Shown here: one piece after another, positions 30,255 to 39,259 of the stretch | How positions within the stretch are numbered: position 1 is the first letter of the stretch | Layout of the letters: each line of letters opens with the position of its first letter | Source of the DNA: Treponema bryantii | GTDB taxonomy: Bacteria; Spirochaetota; Spirochaetia; Treponematales; Treponemataceae | Assembly (NCBI GenBank): GCA_015061465.1 | Contig: SUWN01000008.1 | Span: 1 to 63,777 of the forward strand | Direction: 5' to 3' | Length of the DNA: 63,777 nt | Program-made: the position numbers and the translations under genes | The notes under the pieces: model-generated | The model's input: the letters and a program-made list of their open reading frames with translations, nothing else | Database searches by the model: none | What the model was told of the DNA's origin: nothing

Positions 30255-31342
30255 ACAACCCCATCCACAAAAGTAATATTTTCTAATCCGGCCGCAAAAT
30301 CTTCGATTTGCTCTTTTTTGCACCAGTTCACACAAACTGACTCATCATCACTGAATTTCGCCTGCAATTCATTTACAAATTCATTTATTTTTGAAAGTTC
30401 CATCGGTTGAACATTCACATTTATAGAATTAATTTTGTTTTTATAAAAATTTAGAACAAAATTATATTCTTTTTCTTCCAGATTAATTTGTGTTGCAAGA
30501 AGTTTTAATTTTTTTTGCGTATCTAAAAATAATTTTATGTTTCCATTTCCTAAGATAATATCATTTTGCAAAAATTCAAAAGGAAAAATCACCCAACTTC
30601 CGTTACTTTTTTTATTTTGCCACCCCAAATGATTCATAACCGTCAAAACCCCATTTTGGTGCCCAGTTACACCTTGCAAAATATTTGTGATAAATTCCCA
30701 AACAAAATTTTCGTTATCATTCTTTTCTTTTTGAAGCAAACCCGTTTCTGATTCAAAATCCAAATCCAAAAAATCAAATTGATTCAACAACTTTTCCAAT
30801 TCTTCTTCCGAAACTTCCATTCCTTTTTGCAATAAATTTAAAAGAAGATTTGCAACTTGTTTTTCTTTTCCTTTGTATTTAATCGCAATATTTCTGATTT
30901 TATTAAAAAGAGGGACATCAATCTTCATTCCAAGTTGTTTTGTTTGCAAAAATAAATGAAGCGAAAAATTATCAGGAACTAATCCTAACGCTTGTAATTG
31001 CAAACTCATTTCTGCAGAAGCAACTTGAGCAAATATATTTTGTGAAGATTGAACGTTTAGATTTTTTATTTCGATTTTATCTTGGGCAAGAAGCGTATTT
31101 TGTTCTGGAATAATATTAATTTTTCCATCTTTTACAAGAACTTTTCCAACAAACACACTTCCTTGCTCCAAAGGGATTTTTGACTGAATGCTTACTTTTA
31201 CTCCAGCAACAAATCCTTCGTAAGAACCATTTCCTTTGTCAGCAGAAATTCTTACTAAAACAGAACTGCCCTCTTTCAAAACATGGGAATTTCCAGTCTG
31301 AGAGAGGGCAGCCTTGTGTATATATACACTAGAAGTATTCAA
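30251..31342 (-). CDS. FliK-like protein (putative flagellar hook-length-control relative)
   Basis: A 363-residue protein starting at TTG 31342, with no ribosome-binding site and no good alternative start. The N-terminal ~100 residues are beta-rich (VLVRISADKGNGSYEGFVAG, VFVGKVLVKDGKINIIPEQ). A helical linker follows. The C-terminal ~100 residues (WVIFPFEF, then KLFLDTQKKLKLLATQINLE and VNVQPMELSKINEFVNEL) resemble the FliK C-terminal fold that contacts FlhB. The adjoining FlhB-C homologue supports this reading. Assignment rests on context and general shape. Confidence 0.6.
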   Translation of the reverse strand: MNTSSVYIHKAALSQTGNSHVLKEGSSVLVRISADKGNGSYEGFVAGVKVSIQSKIPLEQGSVFVGKVLVKDGKINIIPEQNTLLAQDKIEIKNLNVQSSQNIFAQVASAEMSLQLQALGLVPDNFSLHLFLQTKQLGMKIDVPLFNKIRNIAIKYKGKEKQVANLLLNLLQKGMEVSEEELEKLLNQFDFLDLDFESETGLLQKEKNDNENFVWEFITNILQGVTGHQNGVLTVMNHLGWQNKKSNGSWVIFPFEFLQNDIILGNGNIKLFLDTQKKLKLLATQINLEEKEYNFVLNFYKNKINSINVNVQPMELSKINEFVNELQAKFSDDESVCVNWCKKEQIEDFAAGLENITFVDGVV

Positions 31343-31351
31343 ATTATAAAA

Positions 31352-31801
31352 TTATGCTTCTGTAGATGCAGCAGCAGCAGCTTTTGCAGCAGCTTCGTTT
31401 GCAGCAGCAGCTTCAGCGGCACGTGCGTTACGAGCAGCGATTTCTGCCGAAACTTTTGCACCAACACGTGTTTTAACTTTAGCATCTTTACCGATTTTAT
31501 CGCGTAAGTAGTAAAGTTTTGCACGACGTACTTTACCAGGTTTTACAATATCAACCTTTACAATACGTGGTGAGTTATATGGGAATACGCGTTCTACACC
31601 AACACCGTAAGAAATTTTACGAACAGTGAAAGTTCTACGAGCACCTTCGTTTTTCTTACAGATAACGATTCCTTCATAAATCTGGATACGTTCTGTTTTA
31701 CCTTCAACAATTTTGAAGTAAACTTTTACTGTATCACCAATATTAAAATCCTGAGCTCCAGGACGTTTTTGTGTTTCTTCAATTGCTTTAATAAGATCCA
31801 T
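31352..31801 (-). CDS. rplS: Large-subunit ribosomal protein L19 with an alanine-rich tail
   Basis: The first ~115 residues are a standard L19 ([69 protein letters not shown]). An extra ~30 residues follow that are mostly Ala with a few Glu/Arg/Asn, ending [12 protein letters not shown] 31801 is chosen because GAGG lies upstream and L19 family starts align there. It is the last translation gene of the rpsP operon, 1 nt after trmD. Confidence 0.95.
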   Translation of the reverse strand: MDLIKAIEETQKRPGAQDFNIGDTVKVYFKIVEGKTERIQIYEGIVICKKNEGARRTFTVRKISYGVGVERVFPYNSPRIVKVDIVKPGKVRRAKLYYLRDKIGKDAKVKTRVGAKVSAEIAARNARAAEAAAANEAAAKAAAAASTEA

Positions 31802-31802
31802 C

Positions 31803-32591
31803 TTATACCTCATCTTTTACAGATTTTGTTTTACGCTTCTTTTTTTGATGTTTCAAACAAATCTGTTCGGTTATTTCCTCAATCATTTTTTCGGCTTCTT
31901 GTGAAAGTTGACCTTTTCTTCTTGCTTCATAAATCATATCTGGTCTATTTGCAAGAGTTTTCATCAATCTTTTTTTAAGTCGCCACTTTCGGATTTCTTC
32001 GTGATTACCTGAAAGTAAAACATCAGGAACCTTCATTCCTTTGTATACATTTGGACGTGTATACTGCGGATATTCCAAAAGTCCGTCGCAATAGCTTTCT
32101 TCTTCCAATGATTCGTTAGAAATTACACCATCTACCAATCTGTAAACAGTATCAATAACAACAGTTGCTGCAACTTCTCCACTAGACATTACATAATCGC
32201 CAATGGAGATTTCTTCATCCACATACGAATCAATTATTCGTTGATCAATACCTTCGTAACGACCACAAATAAAAACAAGTTCATCTTTGCAACTTAATTC
32301 TTGTGCTTTAGCTTGTGTCAAAGGCTTTCCACTTGGTGTTACATAAATAACACATTTTTTCATCGCCTGAACACTATCCAAAGCTCTTCCAAGAGGTTCA
32401 GCCATCATTAATTGACCAGCGCCACCTCCGTACGTTCCGTCATCACATGTATGGTGCTTATCTAGAGCAAAATCTCTGATGTTCACCAAATCGTAGGCAA
32501 TAATTTCCTTTTCCACTGCTTTGGCCATGATTGAGTTTTCAAAATATGCCTTTACAATATCAGGAAATAAGGTCAGCACAGTAAATTTCAT
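31803..32591 (-). CDS. trmD: tRNA (guanine-37-N1)-methyltransferase
   Basis: TrmD methylates G37 of tRNAs reading CNN codons and prevents +1 frameshifting. The 262-residue protein has the start [20 protein letters not shown], the insert [19 protein letters not shown], and the trefoil-knot SAM site [20 protein letters not shown] and [16 protein letters not shown] basic tail ([16 protein letters not shown]) extends beyond the core. GGAG precedes the ATG. It lies in the conserved order rpsP-khpA-rimM-trmD-rplS. Confidence 0.97.
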   Translation of the reverse strand: MKFTVLTLFPDIVKAYFENSIMAKAVEKEIIAYDLVNIRDFALDKHHTCDDGTYGGGAGQLMMAEPLGRALDSVQAMKKCVIYVTPSGKPLTQAKAQELSCKDELVFICGRYEGIDQRIIDSYVDEEISIGDYVMSSGEVAATVVIDTVYRLVDGVISNESLEEESYCDGLLEYPQYTRPNVYKGMKVPDVLLSGNHEEIRKWRLKKRLMKTLANRPDMIYEARRKGQLSQEAEKMIEEITEQICLKHQKKKRKTKSVKDEV

Positions 32592-32595
32592 GGAA

Positions 32596-33174
32596 TTACT
32601 CCAGAATCCAGAGGTGCATCAATTGTACCGTATGTTCTTTCATATCAACTTTTCCTACATGCTCTTCATTAAAAGGAACCAAAACAGTCCTTAATTTTCC
32701 GTGCGAATCAAACTTGATATTATCGTCTATACAAGTGCAACTCTCGGAGAGCGAAACCTCTAAAAGGTAACCTGCCCCGCCTTCCAATACGTCTGTGATA
32801 TTCCCCACAACAATGGGTGCAACCGACGTTGCCGAATCGTCGTTCCAAACTAAGGAACATTCTTTTAAATCTTCTACATACCATTCACCTTTTTTTAAAG
32901 GTTTGGCAAATTTTCTAGGAACAAGAATCTCCCATCCATTATATTTCTTAATTTCTTCGGAAGAATTAATTCCTTCAAACTTTACATACACGGTAGAAGA
33001 ACCACCTAACGCATACTCAACTTTCGTCTTTTTTTGTTCAGTGTCGTGTCGTAACTCAACTTCTTTTAATTTAAGCAAATGCTCATAATCTCCAGAAGCA
33101 CTTTCAATTCTACATTCACCCGAAAAGCCATGCGCTCCTCGAATAAATCCAACCACAAGGTGTGTTTTTGCCAT
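32596..33174 (-). CDS. rimM: 16S rRNA processing protein RimM
   Basis: The 192-residue protein has the RimM N-terminal start (VVGFIRGAHGFSGECRIES) and a PRC-barrel C-terminal half (WYVEDLKECSLVWND, then a late VLVPFNEEHVGKVDMKEHTV). RimM matures the 30S head and binds S19. It follows the KH protein gene by 5 nt and precedes trmD by 4 nt. An insertion of charged residues around position 110 is slightly unusual. Confidence 0.92.
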   Translation of the reverse strand: MAKTHLVVGFIRGAHGFSGECRIESASGDYEHLLKLKEVELRHDTEQKKTKVEYALGGSSTVYVKFEGINSSEEIKKYNGWEILVPRKFAKPLKKGEWYVEDLKECSLVWNDDSATSVAPIVVGNITDVLEGGAGYLLEVSLSESCTCIDDNIKFDSHGKLRTVLVPFNEEHVGKVDMKEHTVQLMHLWILE

Positions 33175-33179
33175 CAGTA

Positions 33180-33413
33180 TTAGTCCAAAATATCCAAACT
33201 ATATCTTTTGCCATCTTTTACAGCAGATGCGCTCAATACAGTTCTCATGGCTTTTGCAATACGACCATATTTGCCGATTACTTTACCAATGTCATTTTCT
33301 GCAACTTTAAGCTGCAACACCATTCCCTTCTCGCCTTCAGTTTCATTTACAGATACAGCTGACGGATCATCGACCAATGATTTTGCGATGTATTCAATCA
33401 GGTCTTTTTCCAT
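33180..33413 (-). CDS. khpA: KH-domain RNA-binding protein KhpA
   Basis: The 77-residue single KH domain has the RNA-binding GxxG loop in VIGKYGRIAKAMRTVL and the family start EKDLIEYIAKSLVDDP. KhpA proteins bind RNA broadly and are tied to ribosome maturation and cell-size control in other bacteria. It sits between rpsP and rimM, the usual place. Confidence 0.94.
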   Translation of the reverse strand: MEKDLIEYIAKSLVDDPSAVSVNETEGEKGMVLQLKVAENDIGKVIGKYGRIAKAMRTVLSASAVKDGKRYSLDILD

Positions 33414-33431
33414 TACCAGTCCCTCTGTAAA

Positions 33432-33683
33432 TTACTTTGACTGAGAAGCAGTTTGTCTGTTCATCAGTTTCTTTACAATGTCAGTAGGTTGAGCACCAAC
33501 ACCAATCCAGTACTTTGCACGATCCATATCAATTGAAACCTGAGCTTCTTCAGCAGCTATTGGCTGATAAATTCCGATTTCTTCGATACATCTTCCATCA
33601 CGTGGCTCACGTGCGTCTTGAACAACAACACGGTAGCATGGACGTTTTTTAGTACCAAATTTCTTAAGTCTGATTTTGACCAT
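33432..33683 (-). CDS. rpsP: Small-subunit ribosomal protein S16
   Basis: The 83-residue protein begins [20 protein letters not shown] and has [14 protein letters not shown] and [19 protein letters not shown], all standard for S16. It is the first gene of the translation operon. Its leader on the minus strand carries a small hairpin, GGACCTT-A-AAGGTTC, directly before the GGAGG ribosome-binding site, which might tune translation. Confidence 0.97.
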   Translation of the reverse strand: MVKIRLKKFGTKKRPCYRVVVQDAREPRDGRCIEEIGIYQPIAAEEAQVSIDMDRAKYWIGVGAQPTDIVKKLMNRQTASQSK

Positions 33684-33926
33684 TTATACCTCCATAGAAC
33701 CTTTAAGGTCCTAATTTTTATTTATTTTAATGTATTCTAATGAATAGAATATAATAATTCCATTTTTAGTATGAGAGTATATCTTAATGATTTTTACCAT
33801 ATTTGTCTAGTTGAAGACACTTCAAAACCTGTTATTCACAACAATATTTTTTTCACGAGCTATATTTTATTCTTTATTATTATAAATAAATAGATTATAA
33901 TTATTCTAATAATTTTTGGAGGAATT

Positions 33927-35711
33927 ATGGACAAAGAAGAAATTCTTAAACGCGCTAAAGCTTATATCCAAGAAGAAAAAGATGAACGCTTTAGCAAAGA
34001 AATAGAAGATTTAATCGCAAAAGAAGATTTTAACGAACTTGAAGATCGTTTTTATCAAACTTTGGAATTTGGAACAGGTGGATTAAGAGGAATCATGGGT
34101 GGTGGAACAAACCGCATGAACACTTTGGAAATCAACTTAGCTACACAAGGTCTTGCAAACTACGTTCTTAAAGCATTCCCAAAAGAAGCTGCAGAAGGAA
34201 CTTTAAGTGCTGTAATTGCTTATGATAGCCGCTTAAATTCAGACGTATTTGCAGAAGCAACTGCTCTTATTTTTGCTGCAAACGGAATCAAAGCTTATCT
34301 TTTTAGTGGTTTACGCCCAACTCCAGAACTTTCATTCGCTATTCGTGAATTAAAAGCAACTACAGGTGTTGTTGTTACAGCAAGCCACAATCCAAGAATG
34401 TACAACGGATACAAAGCTTATTGGAACGATGGTGCACAAGTTATTGAACCTCACGACAAAGGAATTATTGAAGAAGTAAATAAAGTAACTTCTGTAAAAA
34501 CAATGACTCGCGTAGAAGCAATTTCTTCAGGAAAACTTGTTCTTATTGATAAAGAAATTGATGAAAAATTCTGGGCAATGTGTAAAGCTCAACTTTTCCG
34601 CCCAGATTTAATCAAAGAAAAAGCAAGTGAAGTAAAAATCGTTTACACACCTTTACACGGAACTGGTGCAATGCACGTAGAAAAAGTTCTTGGTGATTTA
34701 GGACTTGAAGTTATCACAGTTCCAGAACAAAGAGAACCAGATGGAAACTTCCCTACTGTAGAAAAACCAAATCCAGAAGAAAAACCAGCTTTAACATTAG
34801 CAGTTGAACTTGGTAAAAAAGAAAAAGCAGATTGTATTATGGCAACTGACCCAGATTCAGACAGATTTGGAACTGCATTCCCAGACAAAGACGGAAACTT
34901 TGTTCTTTTGAGCGGAAACCAGATGGGTGCTCTTTTGATGGAATACGTTTTACTTTCTAGAAAAGAACTTGGTAAAATGCCAAAAAATCCTGCTGTTATT
35001 CGTTCCATTGTTACAAGCCCTTTTGGCGATGAAATCTGTAAAAAATATGGTGCAAAACTTTTAGAATGCCTTACAGGTTTTAAATGGATTGCTGCAATCG
35101 AAGCTGAATTTGAAAAAGATGGTTCTCTTGATTATGTATTTGGTCTTGAAGAAAGCTACGGATACAAAGTAGAAAGAGAAGTTATGGATAAAGACGGAAT
35201 TTCTGCCGCTGCTTTATGTGCAGAAATGACATTATACTGGCGTAGCCAAGGAAAGAGCTTACTAGAACACCTCGATGATATGTACAAAGAATATGGTTAC
35301 TTTGAAGATAGAGCTATTTCACAAAACTTCCCAGGAAGTTCTGGTAGCGAAACAATGAAAGCAATCATGGCAAAACTTCGTACAGAAGGATTAAAAACAC
35401 TTGGTGGAGAAAAAGTTGTAAATATTCGTGATATTCAACAACAAATTTCTTACGACCCAGCAAATCCTTCTGCAAAAACTGCATTGGAATTCCCTAAGAG
35501 CAACGTTCTTCAGTTCATCCTTGAAAGTGGAACAATTGTAAGTGCAAGACCTAGTGGAACAGAACCAAAAATCAAATTCTACATCAACTCAAAAATCCCA
35601 GCTGGTGACGGTTCTGACAAATGGCTTGATGACGCAAAAGCAAAAGCTGCTTCTTTGTGTGACGCAATTTCTACAGATATCAAGGCTATTCTTGATGCAG
35701 CATCAAACTAG
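33927..35711 (+). CDS. Phospho-sugar mutase (phosphoglucomutase/phosphomannomutase, PgcA-like)
   Basis: A 594-residue cytoplasmic enzyme that interconverts hexose 1- and 6-phosphates. It has GTGGLRGIMGGGTNRMN near the start, the phosphoserine loop TASHNPRMYNGYKAYW, the metal loop TDPDSDRFGTAF, the sugar loop GLEESYGYK, and the phosphate-binding RPSGTEPKIKFYI. The length fits the large PGM2/PgcA branch. GGAGG precedes the ATG; a TATAAT at 33896-33901 is a plausible -10. The next gene overlaps its end by 17 nt. Confidence 0.92.
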   Translation: MDKEEILKRAKAYIQEEKDERFSKEIEDLIAKEDFNELEDRFYQTLEFGTGGLRGIMGGGTNRMNTLEINLATQGLANYVLKAFPKEAAEGTLSAVIAYDSRLNSDVFAEATALIFAANGIKAYLFSGLRPTPELSFAIRELKATTGVVVTASHNPRMYNGYKAYWNDGAQVIEPHDKGIIEEVNKVTSVKTMTRVEAISSGKLVLIDKEIDEKFWAMCKAQLFRPDLIKEKASEVKIVYTPLHGTGAMHVEKVLGDLGLEVITVPEQREPDGNFPTVEKPNPEEKPALTLAVELGKKEKADCIMATDPDSDRFGTAFPDKDGNFVLLSGNQMGALLMEYVLLSRKELGKMPKNPAVIRSIVTSPFGDEICKKYGAKLLECLTGFKWIAAIEAEFEKDGSLDYVFGLEESYGYKVEREVMDKDGISAAALCAEMTLYWRSQGKSLLEHLDDMYKEYGYFEDRAISQNFPGSSGSETMKAIMAKLRTEGLKTLGGEKVVNIRDIQQQISYDPANPSAKTALEFPKSNVLQFILESGTIVSARPSGTEPKIKFYINSKIPAGDGSDKWLDDAKAKAASLCDAISTDIKAILDAASN

Positions 35712-36276
35712 AATTTTTAAAGATTTTAGAAAACTGTACCGTCTTTACGAAAAAGGTACAGTTTTCACAGCCTTTGACACAGAAACAACCGGCTTATCTC
35801 CGTCAAAGGACAGAATAATCGAAATTGGTGCCGTCAAATTTAATAAAGACGGCATCATTTCAACTTGGAGCAAACTTTTTAATCCAGGGTTTTCAATTTC
35901 CCCTTTTATCACAAATTTAACACACATAACACAAGAAATGCTCGACTGTTCAGATTGTATAGAAAATCATCTTTTAAATTTTGTCGAATTCATTGGTGAT
36001 TCCATTTTGATTGCTCATAACGCACAGTTCGATTTAAATTTTATAAACGCCGAATGTCAAAGAATAAATCATAAAGGAATTAATAATTTAACAATTGATA
36101 CTTTACAAGCTTCAAGATGGGCTTATCCTATGCAAAAAACACACAAACTTTCAGTTCTTGCCCAACTTATGAATATCGATTGTAAAAACGCACATAGAGC
36201 AACAGACGATGCAGAAACTTGTAAAGAAGTTTTTTTGAGAATTATAAAAGATACAATGTCTGTTCAAAAAGTTTAA
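35695..36276 (+). CDS. DnaQ-like 3'-5' exonuclease (DEDDh)
   Basis: The 193-residue protein has the three exonuclease motifs. ExoI is FTAFDTETTGLSPSKDRIIE (Asp and Glu), ExoII is LIAHNAQFDLNFINAE (Asp), and ExoIII is HRATDDAETCKEVF (His and Asp). It resembles the epsilon/PolC-type proofreading family, but no polymerase domain follows. It could be the proofreading subunit or a repair/RNA exonuclease. ATG 35695 is the best start; it overlaps the mutase gene by 17 nt, and in-frame upstream codons belong to the mutase's shadow. Confidence 0.85.
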   Translation: MQHQTRIFKDFRKLYRLYEKGTVFTAFDTETTGLSPSKDRIIEIGAVKFNKDGIISTWSKLFNPGFSISPFITNLTHITQEMLDCSDCIENHLLNFVEFIGDSILIAHNAQFDLNFINAECQRINHKGINNLTIDTLQASRWAYPMQKTHKLSVLAQLMNIDCKNAHRATDDAETCKEVFLRIIKDTMSVQKV

Positions 36277-37190
36277 CTTCTTGGAGCTTTTACAGGGTCA
36301 ATTGGCTGTCCGTTTTGGAAAACCATAAAAGTAAGCTGAGGCTTATTTGTGATTGGATCAATTCCTACAGTTCCTAATTCAGTGCCTAAAACTACATAAT
36401 CCGATTTTCTTACTTTTACATCACCCATTCCTGTGTATGCATAAATCAAACCAGTTTTAGACTGAACAAATAAAACCTGGCCAAATCCGCGATAAACACC
36501 AACATACATAACAGTTCCTTCTCTTACACAAGTTACTGTTTCATTTGGCTGAGCAGAAAGTTGAACTCCACTAACTTTACCATTGATTTTTGTAATAACA
36601 GGATTTTTTACAGGCCAAGTTGTTTTTGAATCGGCTGTAATTACTTCTCCGTAAGAACGTGTATCTGGAATTTTAGACAAATTAGTTGTTGATTCAGAGA
36701 TTGTTGTTTCTGTTTTTGTAGTATTTGTTTTTGAAGCAACTTCTGAAGAAGCAACACTTTCTTTTTTGTAAATTTTTAATTTTTGGCCAACTTTTATAAC
36801 ATCATTCGAATCCAATTTATTAAGAGCAATAAGGTCTGCAACTGTCATACCATTTTTTCTAGCAATTCCATACAAAGTATCGCCTTTTGCAACAGTATAT
36901 GAAACAGTTTTCAAATTTTTATCTGAAACTTTAGCTGCAGTAGTAGATGATAAAGCAACCGCTGTAGAAATATCAGCAGAAGGGATTGTTAATGTTTGTC
37001 CAATTTTAATAACGTCATTTTCTGACAAATTATTTGCAGCACGTAATTCTGCGACAGTTATTTCGTATTTTTTACTAATTGAATATAAAGTATCACCTTT
37101 TGCAACTTTATATGCAGTATCTGCAAAAAGATTATTCACACATAACAAAGAGAAAACAATAATCGATTTTTTTAGCATACGTAATTTCAT
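36273..37190 (-). CDS. Secreted LysM protein with a degenerate M23 (LytM) domain
   Basis: A 305-residue protein with a signal peptide (LKKSIIVFSLLCVNNLFADT). Two LysM domains are seen (about 26-70, YKVAKGDTLYSISKKYEITV; about 95-140, YTVAKGDTLYGIARKNGMTV). The C-terminal domain has the M23 outline (GTVMYVGVYRGFGQVLFVQS, QLTFMVFQNGQPIDP), but both active-site His positions are lost (LTFMV where active enzymes have LHFEI). It is probably a non-catalytic activator of cell-wall hydrolases, like EnvC or NlpD. Start may be 37190 or 37178; neither has a clear ribosome-binding site. It overlaps the exonuclease gene tail-to-tail by 4 nt. Confidence 0.85.
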   Translation of the reverse strand: MKLRMLKKSIIVFSLLCVNNLFADTAYKVAKGDTLYSISKKYEITVAELRAANNLSENDVIKIGQTLTIPSADISTAVALSSTTAAKVSDKNLKTVSYTVAKGDTLYGIARKNGMTVADLIALNKLDSNDVIKVGQKLKIYKKESVASSEVASKTNTTKTETTISESTTNLSKIPDTRSYGEVITADSKTTWPVKNPVITKINGKVSGVQLSAQPNETVTCVREGTVMYVGVYRGFGQVLFVQSKTGLIYAYTGMGDVKVRKSDYVVLGTELGTVGIDPITNKPQLTFMVFQNGQPIDPVKAPRS

Positions 37191-37216
37191 ACTGTAATTA
37201 TCGGCAGATTTTGTAA

Positions 37217-38434
37217 TTATAAAAAGATTTTCTTAAAAAATTCTGCTAAATGAATACCATTTATTTCTTCATCGCGCAAATAATTTTTTAAAATATCATC
37301 TCTACCGTGTTGCAAGTGAGAAGAAGTAATTCCGTGTTTTATTGAAATATCAGCTTCCATAAGAGCAGAAAAATGGTCACACAATCTGACCAACTTTCCG
37401 TCGATTGGTTTAAATTCTTCTGAATTATATTTTTGATTTAATTCTTCCCAAGTTACAACTTGAGTTTTTCCATCAATTTGAATTCTGTTTGAAAATTCAT
37501 CACTTGTGTAATAGATAATTTCATCAACAAAAAAATCTTCCATCAACGGAACCAATTCTCTATTCACAATTTCATCTTCGATTTTCTTTACAATACTTGG
37601 CAATTCATCTGTTGCTTGTTTTACAGGAGAAATAATGTCACGCGTTACAGATTCTGGTAAATCATGGAACAATGCAGAAAAATAATTATTTACAACACGA
37701 TTTTCACACATTCCAAGATTTGATTCCCGGCCCAAAAGCAACGTCATTGTCGCAACATAAAAACAATGCCCCAAAACAGAAGTTTGTGGTACACGAGGAG
37801 TTTGATTCCAACGAATTTGAAAACGCAACTGTTCAATTTTTAAAAGGAATTCATACGGTTTTTGCTGCATAATCAACATTTGCAAACCAGTCAAATACAA
37901 ATAAGGTTGAATCTCTGACTTTAGTTCACTTTCGATTTTTGACAAACGTTGTTTTTCATTCACAACCGAAATCATTTCCAACTCACGAATAGAAGAATAT
38001 TTTAATGCAGCGTTATAAACATCTACAGACAATTTTAATTCTTCTGGAATTGGAATTGAGCCTGCATTTTGCCCAATATAAATTGTAAATTGCGAAAATA
38101 AATCTTCATCTGTTATAAGCGATTTATATTGATTTAAAACCCACTCATTCAACCTCATATATTCATTTGGATAATCACGCTTTAACATTTGCTGAATTGG
38201 GGCTTTTATATCACAAAGTGCAATTTTTCTTAATAAATCGAATAAAGAAGCATAAATTATCCATTTCCAGTCGATTTTTTTACCTTTATTTTCTTCATAT
38301 TTACCAATTATATAAGCCAAAACCATTTTTTCGGCCGCTTTATCCATTTCTACCATATCAAACGGACGAATTAAATCATTCCATCGATGGATAGAGAATC
38401 CTTCAAATATTTTGAGAGCTAGTTTTTTTTCCAT
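37217..38434 (-). CDS. HD-domain phosphohydrolase-like protein
   Basis: A 405-residue protein. An N-terminal half of mixed helices (~1-200) is unrecognised. The second half holds an HD domain: first His in TSVLGHCFYVATMTLLLGRE, the HD pair in ALFHDLPESVTRDIISPVK, and a later Asp in LVRLCDHFSALMEADISI. It resembles YfbR-type 5'-nucleotidases, though the long N-terminus is different. Probably a metal-dependent nucleotide or signalling-nucleotide hydrolase. It is part of the cheW-to-LysM operon. Confidence 0.75.
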   Translation of the reverse strand: MEKKLALKIFEGFSIHRWNDLIRPFDMVEMDKAAEKMVLAYIIGKYEENKGKKIDWKWIIYASLFDLLRKIALCDIKAPIQQMLKRDYPNEYMRLNEWVLNQYKSLITDEDLFSQFTIYIGQNAGSIPIPEELKLSVDVYNAALKYSSIRELEMISVVNEKQRLSKIESELKSEIQPYLYLTGLQMLIMQQKPYEFLLKIEQLRFQIRWNQTPRVPQTSVLGHCFYVATMTLLLGRESNLGMCENRVVNNYFSALFHDLPESVTRDIISPVKQATDELPSIVKKIEDEIVNRELVPLMEDFFVDEIIYYTSDEFSNRIQIDGKTQVVTWEELNQKYNSEEFKPIDGKLVRLCDHFSALMEADISIKHGITSSHLQHGRDDILKNYLRDEEINGIHLAEFFKKIFL

Positions 38435-38455
38435 AATTTTCTTCTTTGTTAGATT

Positions 38456-39259
38456 TTAGTTACTTAATCCGGCTTTGTGGTCAGCATCCATTTTATCTTT
38501 CCAAATCAAAGCTTTTTTCTTTACTTCTTGAGCTTGATCACTTTGCCCCAAAAGATTGTGCAATTTATGTAACGCCAAAAGATATTTAATCGCATTTCTC
38601 ATGTCATCAATACGGCGAGTAGCTAATTCATATTTATCACGATAACTTGTTGCTGCATTATTCAACAATTTAGTAATTAAACGAATGTACAAAACTGTTG
38701 TTTCATAATCAAAAGAACGAGGATCCATAAAATCCCTACCAGCAGTTTTCATATCAATAAAGTTCTTGGCAACAGTCGCATAACGACCTTCCAATTCAAC
38801 AAAAGACCATTTCCATTTACTATTTTCGCCAAAAGCGTCTTTTAACAAAGTTATCGAAAGTCCAAGTTTTCTAATTACTAAATAACGTCTTTCTATATTT
38901 ATATTTGAAATTTTTTCTTGATAAGTAGTCAAATCTGTATATGGACAATCGATAAAACTTGTAACAACTTCTTCCAAATAAATAATAGCTTTATATAAAA
39001 TTTTACGAGCATCGTTTAAAGCGTCATTATTTTTTACATCCATCAATTTTAAAGAAAGAGAATTTTGTGCCATGTACAACGAAGCAATATAAATCATATC
39101 TTCGCACAAAAGAATCTTTTTGTACTCAACGCCATCACTATCATTATGAATAACGTTTTTCATTGTTTTTTCTTTTTCTAAAGTTGCGTTGATTTTATCC
39201 TTATAAGGTTTAATAACTTCGCTAAAACGCAAACGTGTTTCTTCTGAAATTTTAGACAT
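38456..39259 (-). CDS. Conserved helical protein of unknown function
   Basis: A 267-residue, mostly helical, soluble protein with no signal peptide or recognised motif. It starts SKISEETRLRFSEVIKPYKD and ends DHKAGLSN. The ATG overlaps the last base region of recN (one nucleotide), so it is translationally coupled. Its fixed place after recN suggests it is a conserved treponemal protein; TPR-like helical packing is possible, but I see no clear repeat. Confidence 0.7.
   Translation of the reverse strand: MSKISEETRLRFSEVIKPYKDKINATLEKEKTMKNVIHNDSDGVEYKKILLCEDMIYIASLYMAQNSLSLKLMDVKNNDALNDARKILYKAIIYLEEVVTSFIDCPYTDLTTYQEKISNINIERRYLVIRKLGLSITLLKDAFGENSKWKWSFVELEGRYATVAKNFIDMKTAGRDFMDPRSFDYETTVLYIRLITKLLNNAATSYRDKYELATRRIDDMRNAIKYLLALHKLHNLLGQSDQAQEVKKKALIWKDKMDADHKAGLSN

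Noticed and set aside
33684-33926. A small RNA or gene in the rpsP / phosphohexomutase divergent gap
   Set aside because: Only promoter-like AT-rich DNA and a small hairpin beside the rpsP ribosome-binding site were seen.
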